Below are positions 42,600 through 54,840 of a DNA stretch of 64,000 nucleotides, piece after piece (the first letter of the stretch is position 1; every line of letters begins with the position of its first letter). The DNA is from Cheiracanthium punctorium (taxonomy: Eukaryota > Arthropoda > Arachnida > Araneae > Cheiracanthiidae). A model generated the notes under the pieces. It did not search any database. It was not told the DNA's origin and was given only the letters and a program-made list of their open reading frames with translations. The DNA is taken from NCBI GenBank assembly GCA_038373885.1, contig JAWZYV010001774.1:1302001-1366000 (forward strand), read 5' to 3'. Both the position numbers and the translations under genes were made by a program.

Positions 42600-43650
42600 T
42601 TCAGCAACCTATTGGAGGCTTGATCACTACGAGGGCCATATGTGTTGGTCATTTCATTACGGGGGTGCCTAGGCAGACTAACTTTTTACGATATGAGCAT
42701 TGCCTTATTAAATCATGGGCAATTCAGGCATTTGTCCAAGGCTCCCAGATTTGTAGGGCCCTTAAATTGTTTATTAGAAACTTGTTTAACTTCTACCAAT
42801 AGTTTGAATTTCGCCGGGGAAAAAAATATTTATAGAGAATTTCAAATTAATTTAAAAATCGTAAAATTTTCTCATTGTTTATTAAAATACTACTTTTCCC
42901 CCCTTACTTTTTATCATTTACGTTTAATTTACACAAACTGACTCATCATTTGAGAACATTTGACTGTATTCTGATTTCATCATTTAAAAATGACGTCAAG
43001 TCAACATCTGGATAATATTCAGTAGTAGGTGTGTTCGAAAGATTCCAAACTTTTCTTAGATCTTTGAAGATTTAATAGAAAAATTAGATTTTAGCGATAT
43101 AATTCATGAATTTTATTGTATAAAATCACTGCAGGAAAACCTTGTGTTAAATTTAAATGCAATCCTATGCTATGTATAGAAGGTGATTAACTGAAAAAAT
43201 AGGTCTGTAACAGTGAGATGATGCATATGAATTACCTGCATGAAGTTGGGTATATGGAAATCATGGAATACATTACATTTTTCTCAAGTTTGGCGTACAG
43301 GCGTAATCAGTGCAAGAAAAAGGCTGACAGACATAAATGGACTAATTTTGTAAATTTACCTCTGTATAGAGAGGGGAGGGCCCAAAATGTCTGAAGTACC
43401 GGGGCTCATGATGTCAGTCAGGGCCTCCCTATAAGTGGTCTCGTAATTTTGAATCAGTTTCAGATGAGAGACCTATAAACCTGTTGCAGAACTCCCAGAG
43501 GTGTAGCTTGAACTTGAAGGACATTGGAGACACGAAAGGTTTTACGTGCACCAGCTCCCATTAGCGTACACGATCCCTCACTAGCCCAGTCGAGAGAGGT
43601 TTTCACCGACCCAAGTACTGTCCCAAGCCAGTGCTGCTTCACTTTCCATG
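42600..43650 (-). mobile_element. SINE family C copy split by about 745 bp
   Basis: Part 42600-42692 (GGTCATTTCATTACGGGGG) and part 43435-43650 (TCAGATGAGAGACC, then GGACATTGGAGACACGAAAG and CGAGAGAGGTTTTC) together match the complement of the SINE at 54460-54828 in the right order. The intervening 42693-43434 is foreign to the SINE; its nature is not recognised. Confidence 0.6.
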
Positions 43651-45554
43651 TTCTTTCGGGTAAGGAAAGTTTAGCGACTAGGTCTTTTCTGGACTCATAT
43701 TGAATTATAAGTGTCAGTTTAGCACACGTAAAGTAGCATACGCACAAAAGTCTTAGCTGTACTAGTTTTTCCTTTTCATTCTTCCTTGTGACATTTTCAT
43801 GAAACTGGAATAGCTCTTTAACAGCCGACACTCATCAGCCATTTAATCAGCTAACTAGCACCTGCAGTTGCTATGAATATACTTCGCTCTCAAGACATAA
43901 AAATTTTAAAAAGTGACAGTTATCGAAACTTTTATTGAATGAGCATGCTGTTGATGCAACATCATTACAATTGAAACAAAAATCTGTCAACTGCACTGAA
44001 GAGGAAGTAATTATTGTAGAAAAATTCATTTAGAAAATGAAAATGAAAAGCCTTCTCTTTGGAATCAGTACTTAAATAAAACAAGCAGAATTTGTGGAGA
44101 ATTCACAGGCTGTGAAGCAGTTGCAATTACGTGCTCTGCTGCAAGTGAGCACATGATGCACTTTTACTACCAAACTAAGGTATAATTTTGCGTTAATTTC
44201 CGAGGGTGAAAAGGGGAAAATATGTGGTCATTCAATTCGGGGAATTGCAAAACGTGTGTGTTAAGAGTTTAGAAATTTCAGCATCCCATTTAGATTTAAC
44301 TTGTAACGCTTGCTAAACACTAGCTAACGCTTAATGTAACAATTGCTGAAGTTCCGATTTTCTAAATTTTACTCGAGACCACACTGAAATTCAAGCAAAT
44401 GAACAAACTTTGGAGACTACCTCAATGATTGATGAATGCGCCGAAACGGTTGTTTATAGAGAAGGAGGGACAATTCAAGGATTCTGCACCAGAAAGGTAC
44501 AGTCACCTCCGTTTACAGTGAACCCGGATCTAGTGAACTTTCGGCTATAGTGAACGCATTTTCTTAGTCCCGAATCACATACAATAAAAATGTACATAGC
44601 ACTTTTCGGTTTTAGTGAACAATGACTTGAAGTTAAACATTTTTGGATGGTAGAGGCAATGTTGTTCGATTTCCACGAAGAGTGTCTCTTTTGTGTTCAA
44701 GTAGAGAGAAAGATTATCAAGACCTGTTCCGAAATACAGGTGAATTTACGGTCTCTAGATTAACTTACTTATCCTAAACAAGTGGGAAGGGGCGGGGGTC
44801 ATAATTTTTTTAATGCTGGAATGCATCCTACTCTTTAAAAGCCTTCATTAACAAAAGCAGGGTACTTTTGAATATGTACCGAAAGCTGAAATTTCGTCTT
44901 GACATTGGACGATTTCATTTTCCATTCTCAATGCAATACCAAGGGTTAAAAGCGACAGAACCTTTTGTCAACTGAATGGAATGTGTTGAACCACTTTTAC
45001 TTTATACCAGTATGTAAATCATAACCCTTGTAGGTATGGGAGCCCACGGTTTTAGGAGCTCTAATTTGGTAGGCCGTCAGCTCGCACCGTGCTAACTAGG
45101 ACTTCCCAAAACACAATTAATGCCTGCGTGATGTAAACAGAATGTTACTATCCACAGGAACACGGCTATGGTCTTGCTGTTTTCGGACAATCCACATGTC
45201 GTGCTTTGAATCATTATTTCTCTCGTGCAGCGAATTGAGTATTATCAATCTCGATAGTAACTTACAAAACATTTTCGACGAAAGGGCAGTAATCTCCCTT
45301 CCGTATCGAAATCAAGTGACGTCATCTTCAATAGGACGGGACTTTACCGATCACGCGAACGACGGAAAGCTTCCACCGATTATTCGCTGAATCGGGGGTT
45401 CGTGAATGATTGAATTTTTCGGATTGTACACAAAGCGACTGAAAGAAATTCCTTTGACGACCTTTATTTAGCGCTCAATGAAGAAAAAAAAGTTCTATCA
45501 AATTGACAATACATGTACCGACAAAAAGGGTGCCGCCTTTTTCCCTATGTTTAA
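43651..45554. other. Spacer, possible transposon relics
   Basis: A frame at about 44392-44510 (DECAETVVYREGG, then IQGFCTRK) reads like protein, but I cannot name it. A TACAGTCACCTCCGTTTACA start at 44501 resembles a pogo/Tigger end, with TAGTGAAC words after it, but the other end was not found. Confidence 0.35.
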
Positions 45555-46004
45555 TACAGTAAAACCTTGGTACAACGATACTCGATGCAACGATTAATCC
45601 CTCTATAACGATAAAATTTTGAGGTATCGCGGAATTTCCGTGCAACAGATTCTCTCCTCAATATAACGATACATCCCTCTAGAAAAAAGCTGCACGTATC
45701 ATGCAACTTAAAAAAAAAAAAATACGAATTCATAAGAACGAAAATCGCCTTCAAAAATGCATCAAAGAGTTGACAGTTTAGAGAAATATTGCAAAATTCC
45801 ATGTTTATAACAGTTCCCAGTGCAACTTGTAAAGAGACATTCTTAACTTTTCCGAGTCTGCAATTAAATTTAAAAAAAAAAAACTGTCCAAAACCTGCAT
45901 TATTTCGAAAAAGACCAGCCTTAATGAACATTTTTTTTTTTTTTTTTTTTTTTTTAATGAAGGTTTCCGAATGGAAGAACAGGTTGAATTAAGATTGTAC
46001 TGTA
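45555..46004. mobile_element. pogo/Tigger-like miniature element
   Basis: It starts CAGTAAAACCTTGG at 45557 and ends AAGATTGTACTG at 46002, with TA outside both. CAGTA...ACCT ends and TA target sites are typical of the pogo group. It contains an inverted copy of dispersed repeat H. No transposase. Confidence 0.55.
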
Positions 46005-47264
46005 TATCAGAAAAACAAAATCTTCCGCACGGTCTTGTAACACAAATTAGAAAAAACTAATTCTATCCTAGTGCAATTAGTTAATTTTTTCAAGTACTTG
46101 GAACCGAAAAATTCAGTATATTTCAGTATAAATTTCTACAATTTCACTGAAATAAATTAAAAAAAAAAAACTGTGGTTTTTATGAAACTTTCAGAAAAAA
46201 ATGTTAACCACGGTATTGCACAGCAAATTCTTTTTCTTTTTTTATGAGCGGCACACTCTCAAAACCTTCGTTTCCGAAGTTTTTTTTTTTCCTAAAAGTT
46301 TCGTAACTGATACAGGTTTATCGTTTATTCCAGTGTAGAGTACAGATTGTAAAGAAACAATCCAAAAATTTTGAAATGCTCGTCATGATTAGATTTTTTG
46401 TATTTATGTACCAAAATCACATTATTTTTTTTTTTCAAGCATACTGTTAGATATTATGTTCACTGTTTCTGCCAATGATTATAAGGCGGTTTTCAAAGAA
46501 AAGTTAGGAGTGGCAAATCATGTTCTCCATATGATTTATCTTTCTGGATTCTTTAGAATTGTAAAAGCTCATTATATCACATCATAAAAACTAATAAAAT
46601 ATGTTTAGTCTTCCGTCTATCTTATTTATTTTATTTCTGGACCAACATGATGGCTAGTCTTCATTTGTTTGCTTTGGTCACCTGCTTTTTCATATCGGGT
46701 GCTTCTGGAGGAAGGTGTCACTTGCCTTCTGCTAAACTGAATCGCTGATAATCATAAAGTTATCGGTCTTAAAAAAATAAAATAAAATAAGTCACAAAAT
46801 TGTACTTTTTTATGTCAATAAAAATTATACGCCACACAAATAGGCTGATTTCCAAAGGCCTTTTCAAGTTTATAAACGAAGGGGTCAGGCTTCAAAGTAT
46901 GTTTGTTATAAAATTATTGTAAAAAAATTATTTGATTTAAGAGGTTTTAGTAAGAGTTGGATACCCTTAAATTGAAACATAGCAGATGATTTATAGTATA
47001 TTTATTCAAGCAACAGCGGGGCCAGAAAAAGAAAGAAGTATCTGCTTTCATCAAGAAAGAAAAACCGTTTTGATTGAAATAATCATGACTCATATGATTT
47101 TTGAAATGACAGATTCAATTACTTTTCACCTATGAAACTTATCAAAATTACGAAACTTGTGTGTATTTTTTAAAAACAATGCCATCTTGTCAATTTCAGG
47201 CTTAAAAATCTCAGAATGCCTCCTCACAAACTCAGATATGAACTTTTACCTATAAGTGCTACGA

Positions 47265-47455
47265 AGCATACTGCCGAAGGGATAAGACACTGGCCATAGC
47301 AGATGGTTCAATTTTGAAAATCCAGGGTTGAGGCCTACCGCATGGCTTTCCATCTACCCAAAACTCCAGACGATTAATGGTCTGGAGTTTTGGATAGCTT
47401 TCTCCACATGTAATCTTAGAACGCCTTAAAAATCCTACCCCTACGAAATATTCTG
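47265..47455 (+). mobile_element. SINE family B, second copy
   Basis: GGTCTGGAGTTTTGGATAGC and TCTTAGAACGCCTTAAAAAT match 16190-16265. The head contains a degraded B box, CCAGGGTTGAGGCC. No TSD is recognisable. It lies in the intron of the PGRP relic. Confidence 0.6.
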
Positions 47456-49594
47456 AAAAAAATCGAAAATAAAACATTCGTATTTTGATATTAAATTTCT
47501 TAAATCACCACCGTCTACTTTGTATGCGATTGTTTTATGTTTTTCCCCCCTTTCTCCTGCAAATTGCATGTGACCTGTATTTATAAGAGTTCACTGCCAA
47601 ATTAAAAATAAACACTTCGAGTCAGCATTCTTTTTCTTTTTCTTTTTTTTTTTCTTTTTAGCTTCGAAATTCAAGAGCATTAGCAATAAAATAGCGAAGT
47701 ACATTTACGATGGTTAATGTGAAAGAACAAAAAAAAAGTCATTCTCATAATTGATAATCTCTCAAGATGAAATAATGAAAAATATTTTTTAAAGTATATA
47801 TAAACAGGTGACTAGCATGTCAACTGAAGCTTAACAGCAGAGCCGGCCTAAGAGAAAAATTCTGCGTGTGCAAAAATGAGTTTAGGTACCCCTTTCAATG
47901 AAATTTGGTATAGAAAACCCTTCGCAAAATTATATGAATGCTCTATAACTGAAATTTGCCGGAACTTAATGCCTATAAGTGGCTTCTACCATGAGCGTCG
48001 GACGAATATTTTCTTACGGCAGTAGAAGGGGGGGTGGAGGAAAAGAATACTTCAACATATGTTCAACATGTTGGTACAAAACAAGAACAAGAAAATAGGA
48101 GGGAAAAAGGAAATACAAAAAGTCTAGGCCCCCTTGCCCTATTCTGCCGACACCCGTTGCTTCTACTCTTCTTTCGTTAGAAATCAAGCATTCTGTGGTA
48201 GTGATCGTGATTCACTATCAACAACTGTTCGGCTCTGTCAAAACAACGGAGCACAGACCTTGGAGTCAGTCTCTTTACAGTACTTTCAAGCAACATTTTA
48301 TTTGTTGAACATTTATTAAATTTTTCATATATGTAATTTGCATTCAAAATGTCTCCATCAGTGTCAGATATCTCTTTCCTAGCTTTGTCATAACACAACA
48401 CAACGCATTCAAAATGACGTAAAAATTTAGTTTTTACCATATTATTATTTATTTTGTAAAATTTTAATGCAAAATAAAGCTTTAAAAATTGTGGTGGAAA
48501 ATCTTCCGATAAAATCGGAAGAATTGGTAGCTATGCTGTGCTATTACTTTGCTCCAGTGATGTATTTGGGGGAGGGGGATGTAAATCAACTATCAAAAAG
48601 CTTTTTAACCCTTTGAGGGGCACTGTTTAAAATTTTTTTAATTTTATCTTTATAATATTAAATTTGAGATCATTTAGATCATTAAACATATGTTTTGACG
48701 TTAAAAAAATTTCACTTTCCTCTTGGCGGTTTTCTGTGTGATGCTGCGGCAGCATCACCGCCCGTCTTGGACACTTGAACCAAAGGATGATGATGTATAT
48801 AGGAAAAACTTTCTTAAAGGCTTTGTTGCAATTTTGAAAATCGGAAACTTTGCATTAAATGCTAGTAATTTTTAATTTTTATGAATTAATTTTGATAAAA
48901 CAAAAAAATTTTTGATAAAAAAAATATCTTTTTTTTTTTTTTTTTTTCGAAAACCCTTTTATTAGTTTTAAGCTTCTTCTGCGCTCGAAAAATACTTTCG
49001 AGGCATTATCAAAATTTAATGCAATACAGCATTAAAGAATATAAATTTATAAATGAAAAAATTATTTAAAAAAAAGAATCTAAATATTCAATAAACAATT
49101 TAAAATTTATAATAAAAACAATAAGAAATATCTAAGAAATAACGCTTAGCATGAAAAAATTGAAGGAGCAGAACTAATCAACAACTTCTCTGTCAAAAGG
49201 CAGAGCTAAAGAATGCCAATAAACACAGCCTCCTATGCCATCCCCTAAAAAGACCCCATATAAAGAATGAACATCTGTTTACAATCTCATATTACACCCC
49301 TTCATAGTCCGAACAGAACAGCGAAGTTTGAAAGGATGTCTAGCATTCCGTCCTCCCTCTGAAGGACCCAGTGGGGCTATGCCTGTGATGCACAAAAGCA
49401 TCACATAATTCTCCATATCTGTAAATTGGGCTAATTCCATATAAGAGTTTAGATAAAGTTATTATTAAAATAAGTTACTAGTTTACTTATATTTTTGATG
49501 ATTTTTTAAAATAATTTTCTTTTAACTTTTGAAAAAAAAATCTGGATAAAATACAAGACTGCCAAACATGGTAAATTAAAATTATTTTTTGACA

Positions 49595-50326
49595 TCCTAA
49601 ATCAGGGATGGGCAAACTACGGACCGCGGGCCAAATCCGGCCCACCAGAAGGTTTTATCAGGACCGCGGATGGAATTTTAATTTGCCGGTCCGTCAGAAA
49701 TTGAAAGAATATATATATTTATATATTATATATCCATATTAAGAATTATGAAGATGGCTTGAAAAAAGTTATTTTGAGTTCAAACGCAGATTTCAAGATT
49801 TCAGTGCCATTCAAACAGAATTGGATATTTTTACCATGCCTTTCAATGTAAATTGGGAAGCAGTGAGATTAGATTTGCAGCTTAAGTTAATGGAATTGCA
49901 ATCTAACAATCATCTGAAGCAGTTGTTTCTAAATATGCCAGAGTTTTACGAATCATTATCGAAAGTAAGTTTCCCAAATTTAATATCTCACGCCCAGAAA
50001 ATCAGTGCTACGTTTGCTTCATCTTATATATGTGAACAAGTGTTTTCAACTATGAACCTCAGAGAGAATTCTTTCAGAAGTGGACTGACAGATGAGCATT
50101 TAGCCCCGTTCCTTAGAATCAGTGCATCTCACTTCGAACCTCAATATAAGGATATTTTAAAAATGAAATCGCAATTTCATTCATCTCATTAACATATTTA
50201 AATTGTAATACTTGTATAGTGTTTTTAAAATTTTAGAGAAATTTATCTTGGCCCGCCAAACTTTTTTTTTTTTTTTTGCGATTTTTGGTCCGCGACCGAA
50301 AAAGTTTGCCCATCCCTGTCCTAAAT
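49595..50326 (+). mobile_element. hAT-Charlie-type element, 716 bp
   Basis: The body 49603-50318 starts CAGGGATGGGCAAACTACGG and ends with the counterpart TTTGCCCATCCCTG. It is flanked by exact 8-bp duplications TCCTAAAT (49595-49602 and 50319-50326). The terminus CAGGGRTGGGCAAACT...GGCCCGCGGGCC is, from memory, that of the Charlie group best known from vertebrates. It encloses the C-terminal transposase fragment described next. Confidence 0.88.
49821..50192 (+). pseudogene. C-terminal hAT transposase fragment (dimerisation region)
   Basis: An uninterrupted 123-codon frame encodes the end of a hAT transposase of the GTF2IRD2/ZBED-like branch. FPNLISHAQKISATFASSYI is followed by CEQVFSTMNLRENSFRSGLT, DEHLAPFLRISAS and a natural stop. 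The block CEQ.FS.MN..K...RS.LTDEHL.....I is the conserved hAT C-terminal dimerisation motif. The zinc finger and the catalytic DDE part are missing, because the element is internally deleted. It has no plausible start of its own and is almost certainly not expressed as a functional enzyme. Confidence 0.82.
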
Positions 50327-50698
50327 GAATAGATGTTTGGTGCTGCCATCTACTGCTGAAAGTTTAAACTACAAGCTGTGTTTTCCGCACTGAACTATGA
50401 TTTTTGAACGAATTTTTTTATATATATAAAATTTTGAATATGTGATGAAGCTGCAGCATGAAAGCCCCTGAAAGGGTTAAAAGATTTATGTTCACTCCAT
50501 GATTAACTCTAAACACAAAAAAGGTTTGAAGTACCGGATCGCCTCGTCGGAATGGAAACATACACTACTGCTTTTTTTCAATGGTTAGTGCTGCTATCTA
50601 GTGTAGCCAAAACAAAACATTATTTTAAAATATTTTATTTTATGAATTAGATTCATACAATCACTTAGTTTGAGATTTCAACAGTGACGCAGAGAGGG

Positions 50699-50714
50699 CG
50701 GGGGGGGGGGGGGA
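50699..50714. repeat. Poly-G tract
   Basis: About 14-16 G preceded by AGAGAGGGC; similar starts (GTGACGCAGAGAGGGCGG) mark ends of short DNA elements elsewhere. No partner end was found. Confidence 0.6.
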
Positions 50715-51795
50715 ATATCCTCAGGGCCTCACATTGGGAAGGGGCCCCACTGATGCTGTTTATATATAATATTTAATTGTCAATTTTGGAAAAAAAAAAG
50801 TCCAAATACAGAATATGACCTCGGAAGTTTCAAATTAATTTTTAAACAAAATTACAAAAACCTTCTACAGCATAATCCCCCAACTTGACAAAAACAAGGA
50901 ATTTTATAGTCTTCTTTTTCAAGAGGTGCTTTTTTTTTTTTTTTTTTTTTTTTTGAGACACATTATTAAGGGGGAAAGGAGGCCAGATGAGAGACTATGG
51001 GCCCACTCAACCTAATAAATTTTGAATTTTCCTTAACAAAATGTTAAAGATCAAGGCTTTCCATGATAAATTTTGAGCTTTCCACTTTTTTGGACTTCTA
51101 AAATTTTTTTGGCTGCCTGCTTGAATGGAAGTTTGAATAAAAATATTAATTTTGTCCAATAGTGAGAAAATCTATGCAAAGATATTGTTAACGTTCCAAA
51201 TACAGTTTCCCAATGGAGGGGACGAAACCTTCAAAACAAAATTAATCTGTTGCTTCAATCTTTGAAAAGATAGTGATTCCTCTTTAGGCGAACACCTTTG
51301 CTTCCGGCAATGTCTTGTTGTGGGCCAACCTACGGGCACGATCCCATGGGCAGATCTCCAGGCCAAGAGCCGGAAAATAACGGTGAGCTTACACGGGTAG
51401 TGGTGGATTGGATCCCTTGGATCCATGAGGAGGGAGAGCTCTTCGCTTGAGCACACTGAAACCCAACTCATGTTTGACCTGTTCAAGGGGAGAGTTTATC
51501 AACCATACTGCGAAGCAACATTTGTCAAAGGAGAATCTTCTCGTTACTCCAATTTAATAAGAGAAAATGTCAAACATGAGTTCAGTATTGAAAATGAACA
51601 GTTAAAAAAACTATGTAGGCCTGATTTAGGCTACAGCTTTTTGGTGGGCTGTGACAGCACTGTCAACGGGCGGACGTTGCCAACTACAATGCCCAGGCCT
51701 TCGGAATTGCTTTCATGGGCAATTTTGATGGAGTGGCTGCGAACGACGCCACGATCAACGCAGCCAGGCGTCTAATCGACTGTGGAGTCCAAAAG

Positions 51796-53669
51796 GTGAG
51801 TGGAATCAGTTCGTCATTTGAGTAACCAACGTTTGCGCGTACCTTCTGCTTACATTGTGCCATTTTATTTCTACTCCGTGTGTTCAACAAGGGCCATCGT
51901 TAATCTTCTACCATGCCTGCTTGTACAATTCGATGAGTCATCCAAAGAGGCCTACGGATGATCACTTACTGGTTCCGGCACTTAGATACGTCATCTAATA
52001 GAACAAAATTAAAAAAAACGTTATAAGCAATGATTATAGAGGTATAAGCAATGATTATACACAGGTTTAATATATTACTGTCGGATTTCAACCACTGGAC
52101 GACCACTAGTACTAATAATAATTAAAAATTGAATATGAGAAAAAATCAATGAATAGCGTGTTTGATTTCCAGCTTGCCAGAGTTAATGCGATTTACTACA
52201 ATGTGAATCTATAGCGAATACTTTTAATTTAACGGTATAGCACCAACATTTAACTTAACGACAAATCCCACTAATATAAAATAACAGCTAGCCATTATTA
52301 TTGTTTTTAAGGTCCCCAGGTCAAAAATAATCATGTTAATCAGTTTAAGGCTGTTCTTTTGAGAAATCGTGCAACTTTTGAACAGCTTTTCAAACAACTG
52401 GATTTTACTAAAAACTCGGAAAATTTTAAAAATACTCTTTGCAGTTTGTATACTATGAAGTATTGAAAAAAAATGAATATATAAGAGTTACGAAACAGCC
52501 ATGAAAAGTGTTAAACATACGGAATTTTGCAATCTTTCCCTATACAGATGGCATCTCGACCCCGTTTTGGAAGGCAATTTTTGTGCTCGAGAATTTTTTC
52601 TGAAAATTGTGGATGACTGTCAATATCAGTTTGTGGTACAATTTATGAAGAGGAGTTATGAACTTTTTTTGAGTGTTTGATATCACTAGAGTGTTTAATA
52701 TCAATTTTGGAGACTAAGCAAAAAGTCCACACCGCTGTTTGATTTAGTGTTTGCGCAAGCCATAGATTAGACAAAAATACGGGTTTCCTACAAGCTGAGT
52801 GAAAAGGGGACTGTTTAAATTTTTACCTGTGACGCTTATCGCTTTACAAAAGGAGAACCCTTCATAACATTAATCAGGTTAAACATGAGTTCAAGATTAA
52901 GAAAGAGGACCAGGTTATTATATCAGAAATCACTATCACAACCAGATGACAAAATTTCCCTTGAGAATGGAGATACCGGTTGCTGAGTTCTTTTCTTTCT
53001 TTTTCTGTTAGAGAGACAAGCTGTTCGAAAATTTTAAATTTGAAGAAACTACTTAACTTTAAAATTACTTATTTTTTGTGCGCGTGTCGAGGTTTTTAAA
53101 ACTCAGTTAAGTAATTCACACTGTATGTTGGGGCCTATAGCCTAATATTATACTGCATTTTCAGATAACTTCATCACCTCCAGTTCATTTAAGATGTTGC
53201 GAACACGTCGAAAATCGATGGCAATAGAATAACACTAAATTATTAATGCTGCGAATGATATAAATAGTTCTCTTGAACAACAAATTTAAATTATTTTGTT
53301 GTTTCTGCAACACACTATAGTTTATGGATGTTTAAAAAAATGTATTTGAAAGAGACCCACATCTGTTAATCTCAACTTAAATCTTGAACAGTAGCGAAGC
53401 ATCTACTGATTACGATCATGAGCTCTTGAAATTAAATTTTTAAAACATGGACTAATCGTAATATGGCCATATAAAACGGCCAAAATATTGTTTTCTAAAA
53501 TCCTAAAATCATCCTACCCTAGATCCAATGTCCCTATAGAGACTCGAAAAAAAATTAGAACGTCTTTTCACTATACCTGTACTATACGCACTTTTGCAAA
53601 TAACAGAACTATAAAAATTGCGAAACATCCAAGAAATATTTTTACTGACATTTCGCACTATTTCACGAC
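51796..53669. other. Downstream flank of the PGRP relic
   Basis: No counterpart of PGRP exon 4 was found. It contains repeat H copy 2 (52340-52620). A block at about 52855-52910 (AAAGGAGAACCC ... TTAAACATGAGTTCA) resembles 51527-51595, a diverged local duplication. Confidence 0.45.
52340..52620. repeat. Dispersed repeat H, copy 2
   Basis: It matches 20400-20660 in the same orientation, for example GAATATATAAGAGTTACGAA against AAATATTCAGGAGTTACGAA, then GAATTTTGCAATCTTTCCCT. Confidence 0.55.
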
Positions 53670-54120
53670 CTTTTACATTGCAGTCTGTTGGCACAAAACT
53701 TTTAAAGTGTGCTAGTGTCCAAACTTAGTAACTAATTTTGCGCTAGTGTCTAAATAATGTGCAAGTATTCTTAACTATGTAATACACTCAAATTGCACCC
53801 TCGCATAGTACAGGTCATCGTCACTTAACCTGTATACATTTTGGGGTGTGTGCGACTAATATTTTTTGTACAAGGCTACAAAACAGAATTCTTATGCATT
53901 ATAGCCTACGGATGCAAATAACTTAAAGTGTGCTATAGTCTATGTGATGCATTCAATTGAGCTCAAACTAGGTATGTATACCTTGGGTTACTGTCTTACA
54001 TACTACATAGATTTTGGTGTTTGTAGGGCATTCAGTTTTTTACAAGGCTCTGAAAAATCTTCTTATACATTGCGGTCAACTGGCCCAAACTATTTGAAAT
54101 GTACTAGCGCAAGAACACTG
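53670..54120. repeat. Repeat S: three-unit satellite-like array
   Basis: The phrase '(C/T)ATTGCAGTCTGTTGGCAC' with 'TTTTAAAGTGTGCTAGTGTC' recurs near 53670, 53895 and 54065 with substitutions. Each is followed by TATGTATAC/ACATA-type words and TTTTTTACAAGGCT. The unit is about 170-225 bp. Single copies are at 36330 and 38800. Confidence 0.6.
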
Positions 54121-54447
54121 TATTTTATCAAGTTGAAGTTTCATAGACAAAATGCATTTAGAAACAAAAAGGGTTTTTAAATTCGCATTTGGCATAGTAA
54201 AAAAAAAAAAAAAAAAAAAAAAATGTGTTTGACGTATGCTTTATGAACTTTATAGGTGATTAAAATACCTCAAAAATCCTCAAGACAATCGCATATGTTG
54301 ATGTATATTTAGTGAAATAATACCAAACTAATTTTTAAACATATTAAATTAATGACAGAAATATACGAGTTTGGGAAATATATCCAAGCACCATATTATA
54401 ATTTTCACTTTTGTTTTTGCTTAGTTATTCATCGATTCACGCTTGGT

Positions 54448-54840
54448 AACGATCAAGTGAGTCTCGCAGTGGCCTAGTCTCTAAGCGCCGTTCCCAGAGC
54501 AATTCATAAAATGAAGCAGCGGCGGCTTGGCCAGTGCTTGGGAGGGTAAGAAAACCTCTCTCGGCTGGACTGCTGTAGAACCGTGTACGAGCTGGGGCAC
54601 GTAAAATTTGTCGTGGCGCCAATGTCCACTACGTTCAAACGATACCACTGGGGATGCCAATGCAGGTGTTAGGTCTCTCATCTGCAGTGGTTAAAAATTA
54701 GGAGACAACTCATAGGGGACAACGTTGGTCTGCCCAATAGGCACCCCATAATGAAATGACCAACTTCTGCGGCTCTCGTCAAGCTTACAGTAAGCCGCTG
54801 ACCCAGCCATTAGAAAAAAGATAGAAAAAACGATCAAGTG
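54448..54840 (+). mobile_element. SINE family C, complete copy with 12-bp duplication
   Basis: The body 54460-54828 (369 bp) lies between exact copies of AACGATCAAGTG (54448-54459 and 54829-54840). It starts AGTCTCGCAGTGGCCTAGTC, with an A-box-like GTGGCCTAGTCTCTAAG, and ends in an A-rich tail GAAAAAAGATAGAAAA. Removing it restores the repeat sequence CTTGG..A..ATCAAGTGTTCGG found intact at 38983-39010. Confidence 0.85.

Larger units (their letters stand above)
48605..50480. mobile_element. piggyBac-type element, non-autonomous, carrying a hAT
   Basis: TTAA (48605-48608) then CCCTTTGAGGGGC at the left; GCCCCTGAAAGGG then TTAA (50477-50480) at the right. CCC ends and TTAA duplications are diagnostic of piggyBac-like elements. 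It is 1868 bp including the 716-bp hAT insertion. GATGC-containing palindromes (for example GATGCTGCGGCAGCATC near 48740) lie inside the left end. No transposase frame was recognised. Confidence 0.75.
46647..51795 (+). pseudogene. Decayed PGRP paralogue (two exon relics)
   Basis: The first exon relic, 46647-46710, encodes MMASLHLFALVTCFFISGAS, clearly related to the signal peptide MTCLHLFAFVTCFFASSAFG of the intact PGRP at 57501. At the position of its donor (GGAG|GTAACG) this copy has GGAG|GAAGGT, so the site is lost. The second relic, 51619-51795, corresponds to exon 3. It reads DLGYSFLVGCDS, then a net 25-bp deletion removes the GRGW...GVGAH block and shifts the frame. After this NAQAFGIAFMGNFDG and DATINAARRLIDCGVQK run on to a good donor, AAG|GTGAGT. 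Counterparts of exons 2 and 4 (zinc His, HRD and Cys) were not found between. The intron now contains a piggyBac-type and a hAT-type element. Order, strand and phase match the intact gene, so this is an old tandem duplicate. Confidence 0.8.

Noticed and set aside
44392..44514. Possible exon DECAETVVYREGG...FCTRK followed by GTACAG
   Set aside because: The translation looks natural and a donor-like GTACAG follows, but there is no partner exon or recognised family.
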